From SHYR01 sp034406555 (GTDB taxonomy: Bacteria; Chloroflexota; Dehalococcoidia; UBA2979): a DNA stretch of 7,555 nt. Of this stretch, positions 6,727 to 7,555 are shown piece by piece (within the stretch, counting starts at the first letter, position 1; each line of letters begins with the position of its first letter). The notes beneath the pieces were generated by a model that saw only the letters and a list, made by a program, of their open reading frames with translations, was not told the origin of the DNA and did not search any database. The stretch covers positions 1 to 7,555 of the forward strand of contig DASCRM010000113.1 in assembly GCA_034406555.1 (NCBI GenBank), in the 5' to 3' direction. The position numbers and the translations under genes are program-made.

Positions 6727-6738
6727 TCGCTCGAGCGA
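6727..6738. repeat. 12-bp perfect palindrome in the surface-gene leader
   Basis: TCGCTCGAGCGA is a perfect palindrome about 90 bp upstream of the TTG start. With the TCCCC-GCAG-GGGGA stem at 6750-6763 it forms the upstream part of a potentially folded leader. It could equally be a protein-binding site. Confidence 0.35.
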
Positions 6739-6789
6739 CGGTACCAGCTTCCCCGCAGGGGGAGAGGGGCAACACCGAAGGTAACAATT

Positions 6790-6816
6790 ATGAAAATCGA
6801 GATTGATTGTTCCTAG
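6790..6816 (+). CDS. Possible 8-codon leader peptide
   Basis: ATG at 6790 is preceded by GAAGG (6777-6781) at an 8-nt spacing and reads MKIEIDCS, then TAG at 6814-6816. Its stop codon falls inside the hairpin that encloses the downstream Shine-Dalgarno and lies 10 nt before the TTG start of the surface-protein gene. A ribosome reaching the stop would open that hairpin, so translational coupling is possible. An ORF this short can arise by chance, so the spacing and overlap are the only support. Confidence 0.35.
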   Translation: MKIEIDCS

Positions 6817-6824
6817 GAGGAACA
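6808..6824 (+). promoter_or_regulatory. Hairpin enclosing the Shine-Dalgarno
   Basis: TGTTCCT (6808-6814) and AGGAACA (6818-6824) are perfect complements around the loop AGG (6815-6817). The Shine-Dalgarno AGGAGG (6815-6820) occupies the loop and the start of the 3' arm. When folded, half of the ribosome binding site is base-paired, so translation of the gene starting at 6827 could depend on opening this stem. Confidence 0.6.
6815..6820 (+). promoter_or_regulatory. Ribosome binding site of the surface-protein gene
   Basis: A perfect AGGAGG with a 6-nt spacer before TTG 6827. It is the main evidence that the non-ATG start is correct. Confidence 0.85.
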
Positions 6825-6826
6825 TT

Positions 6827-7555
6827 TTGAAATTCATTAGGAAAACCGCATGGTACGGGGTACCCGTCACCATCGCGGCAATCATGGCAGTGGCGATGCT
6901 GTTCGCCGGGCCGGCCGACAAGGCCAACGCGGCAGTCAACGCGCTGGTGCTGACTGGCGTCAACGCACCGACGCAGATCGCAGGTCTCACTGAGACCTGG
7001 ACGGTCACGGCAACCTATACGGACGCCGACGCGGCGGACGCCGACCTGGCCGCGGGCGACACGCTCATGTGGACGCTGGCGACGGGGATGACCTTTACCG
7101 ACCCGACCCCGACGATCGGTTTCACCGGCGCCGGGTGGGTAGGTGGTGCGGCCTGCACCGCTGACGGGACGACGGCTGCTCAAGTTCTGACCATCACGGT
7201 TCCGGCCGGCTGTAGCACGAATGCCAGTGACAACGTGAACATTGACTTCACGGTGGCAGGTATCAGCAACGGGCCATCGAATCAACACGCGGTGACCGCC
7301 TTCGCGCTGGACGTGACCAACGCCGCTGGCGCCAACGATGACGGTGTCGCTGACCTGAACAATGCCGCTATTGTGGCGGTCACTAACATCGCGCTGAGTA
7401 CAAGTGCCATCAGCATCCCGGCAGACGGGGCCAGCACCGTGCTGATCTCGCTCACTGCTGAGGGTGCAGTTACCAACACCGGTGGTGGTTTGCTCAGCTT
7501 GAGCACCGACAACGGCAAGTTCCTGACTGTACCGGCGCCGACTGATGGTAACGTC
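6827..7555 (+). CDS. Secreted Ig-like surface protein, 5' part (S-layer or adhesin-like)
   Basis: The frame is open for 243 codons from TTG 6827 to the right edge, so the gene is cut by the window. The first ATG in frame is at codon 20 and would destroy the signal peptide, whereas TTG has a perfect AGGAGG at 6 nt. Residues 1-35 form a textbook Sec signal: KFIRK, then a hydrophobic core to AMLFAG, then likely cleavage after ANA (about 33-35). The mature part is poor in Lys and Arg and rich in Thr, Ala, Asp and Gly. Residues 38-165 look like a beta-sandwich, with C110 and C129 able to form a disulfide. From about 188 the sequence ALSTSAISIPADGASTVLIS and following DNGKF resemble the start of a bacterial Ig-like (invasin/Big) domain. 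A surface or S-layer structural protein or adhesin is likely; exact family is not recognised. Codon use is less extreme (more T/A-ending codons) than in the operon genes. Confidence 0.85.
   Translation, partial: MKFIRKTAWYGVPVTIAAIMAVAMLFAGPADKANAAVNALVLTGVNAPTQIAGLTETWTVTATYTDADAADADLAAGDTLMWTLATGMTFTDPTPTIGFTGAGWVGGAACTADGTTAAQVLTITVPAGCSTNASDNVNIDFTVAGISNGPSNQHAVTAFALDVTNAAGANDDGVADLNNAAIVAVTNIALSTSAISIPADGASTVLISLTAEGAVTNTGGGLLSLSTDNGKFLTVPAPTDGNV

Larger units (their letters stand above)
6448..6826. other. Divergent intergenic region and leader of the surface-protein gene
   Basis: This 379-bp stretch has no recognisable gene apart from an 8-codon mini-ORF. From left to right it contains an AATTTGT/ACAAATT inverted repeat (6517-6539), an 8-bp direct repeat CGGTCGAA (6593-6600 and 6635-6642), GGTTC-TT-GAACC (6614-6625), CTGTT/AACAG (6628-6645), the 12-bp palindrome TCGCTCGAGCGA (6727-6738), a TCCCC/GGGGA stem (6750-6763), and the Shine-Dalgarno hairpin at 6808-6824. 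TTGACT at 6578-6583 resembles a -35 but has no matching -10. The density of pairing segments in the second half suggests a structured 5' leader. It matches no riboswitch class that I recognise. Confidence 0.5.

Noticed and set aside
6651..6790. A c-di-GMP (GEMM) or similar known riboswitch in the leader
   Set aside because: The conserved core segments of that class could not be found, so only a generic structured leader is reported.

Overview
The window is GC-rich bacterial DNA with dense, mostly single-strand gene blocks, so a bacterial chromosome or metagenome contig is likely. The mix of a mandelate-racemase/enolase-superfamily dehydratase, SDR, type-2 Ldh and crotonase genes with a receiver-Ser/Thr kinase fusion and an Ig-like surface protein would fit Chloroflexota (Dehalococcoidia/SAR202-like) or a similar high-GC lineage. 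This is an inference from gene content only; there is no rRNA or marker gene here. No tRNA, rRNA, IS element or CRISPR array was seen.

Layout. (1) 1-317: a frameshifted, unrecognised minus-strand coding remnant. (2) 318-4291: four intact minus-strand genes, transcribed SDR oxidoreductase -> Ldh-family oxidoreductase -> enolase-superfamily (galactonate-dehydratase-like) enzyme -> crotonase-fold enzyme. Gaps are 28-74 bp and each gene has a purine-rich ribosome binding site, so this looks like one small catabolic operon for a hydroxy acid or sugar acid. (3) 4292-4494: a divergent intergenic region with short palindromes. (4) 4495-5218 (+): an OmpR-type response regulator interrupted by two apparent -1 frameshifts. 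(5) 5243-6447 (-), convergent with it: a receiver domain fused to a eukaryotic-like Ser/Thr kinase, interrupted by three apparent one-base losses and a perfect 17-bp tandem duplication. Repairing the indels gives 241 and 396 codons exactly, with the family motifs in register. (6) 6448-6826: a structured leader with several palindromes, an 8-codon mini-ORF and a hairpin that encloses the next gene's Shine-Dalgarno. (7) 6827-7555 (+): a TTG-started, secreted Ig-like surface protein running off the window edge.

The operon genes probably run successive dehydration and redox steps on one class of organic acid, ending in acyl-CoA chemistry; the substrate cannot be read from sequence. The regulator and the receiver-kinase, tail to tail 24 bp apart, look like a signalling pair joining aspartyl and Ser/Thr phosphorylation. 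The damage is patchy: every apparent indel I found lies in 1-300 or 4700-6400, none in the catabolic operon or the surface protein. Either the signalling genes are decaying or those stretches of the assembly are poorly polished; the sequence alone cannot decide.
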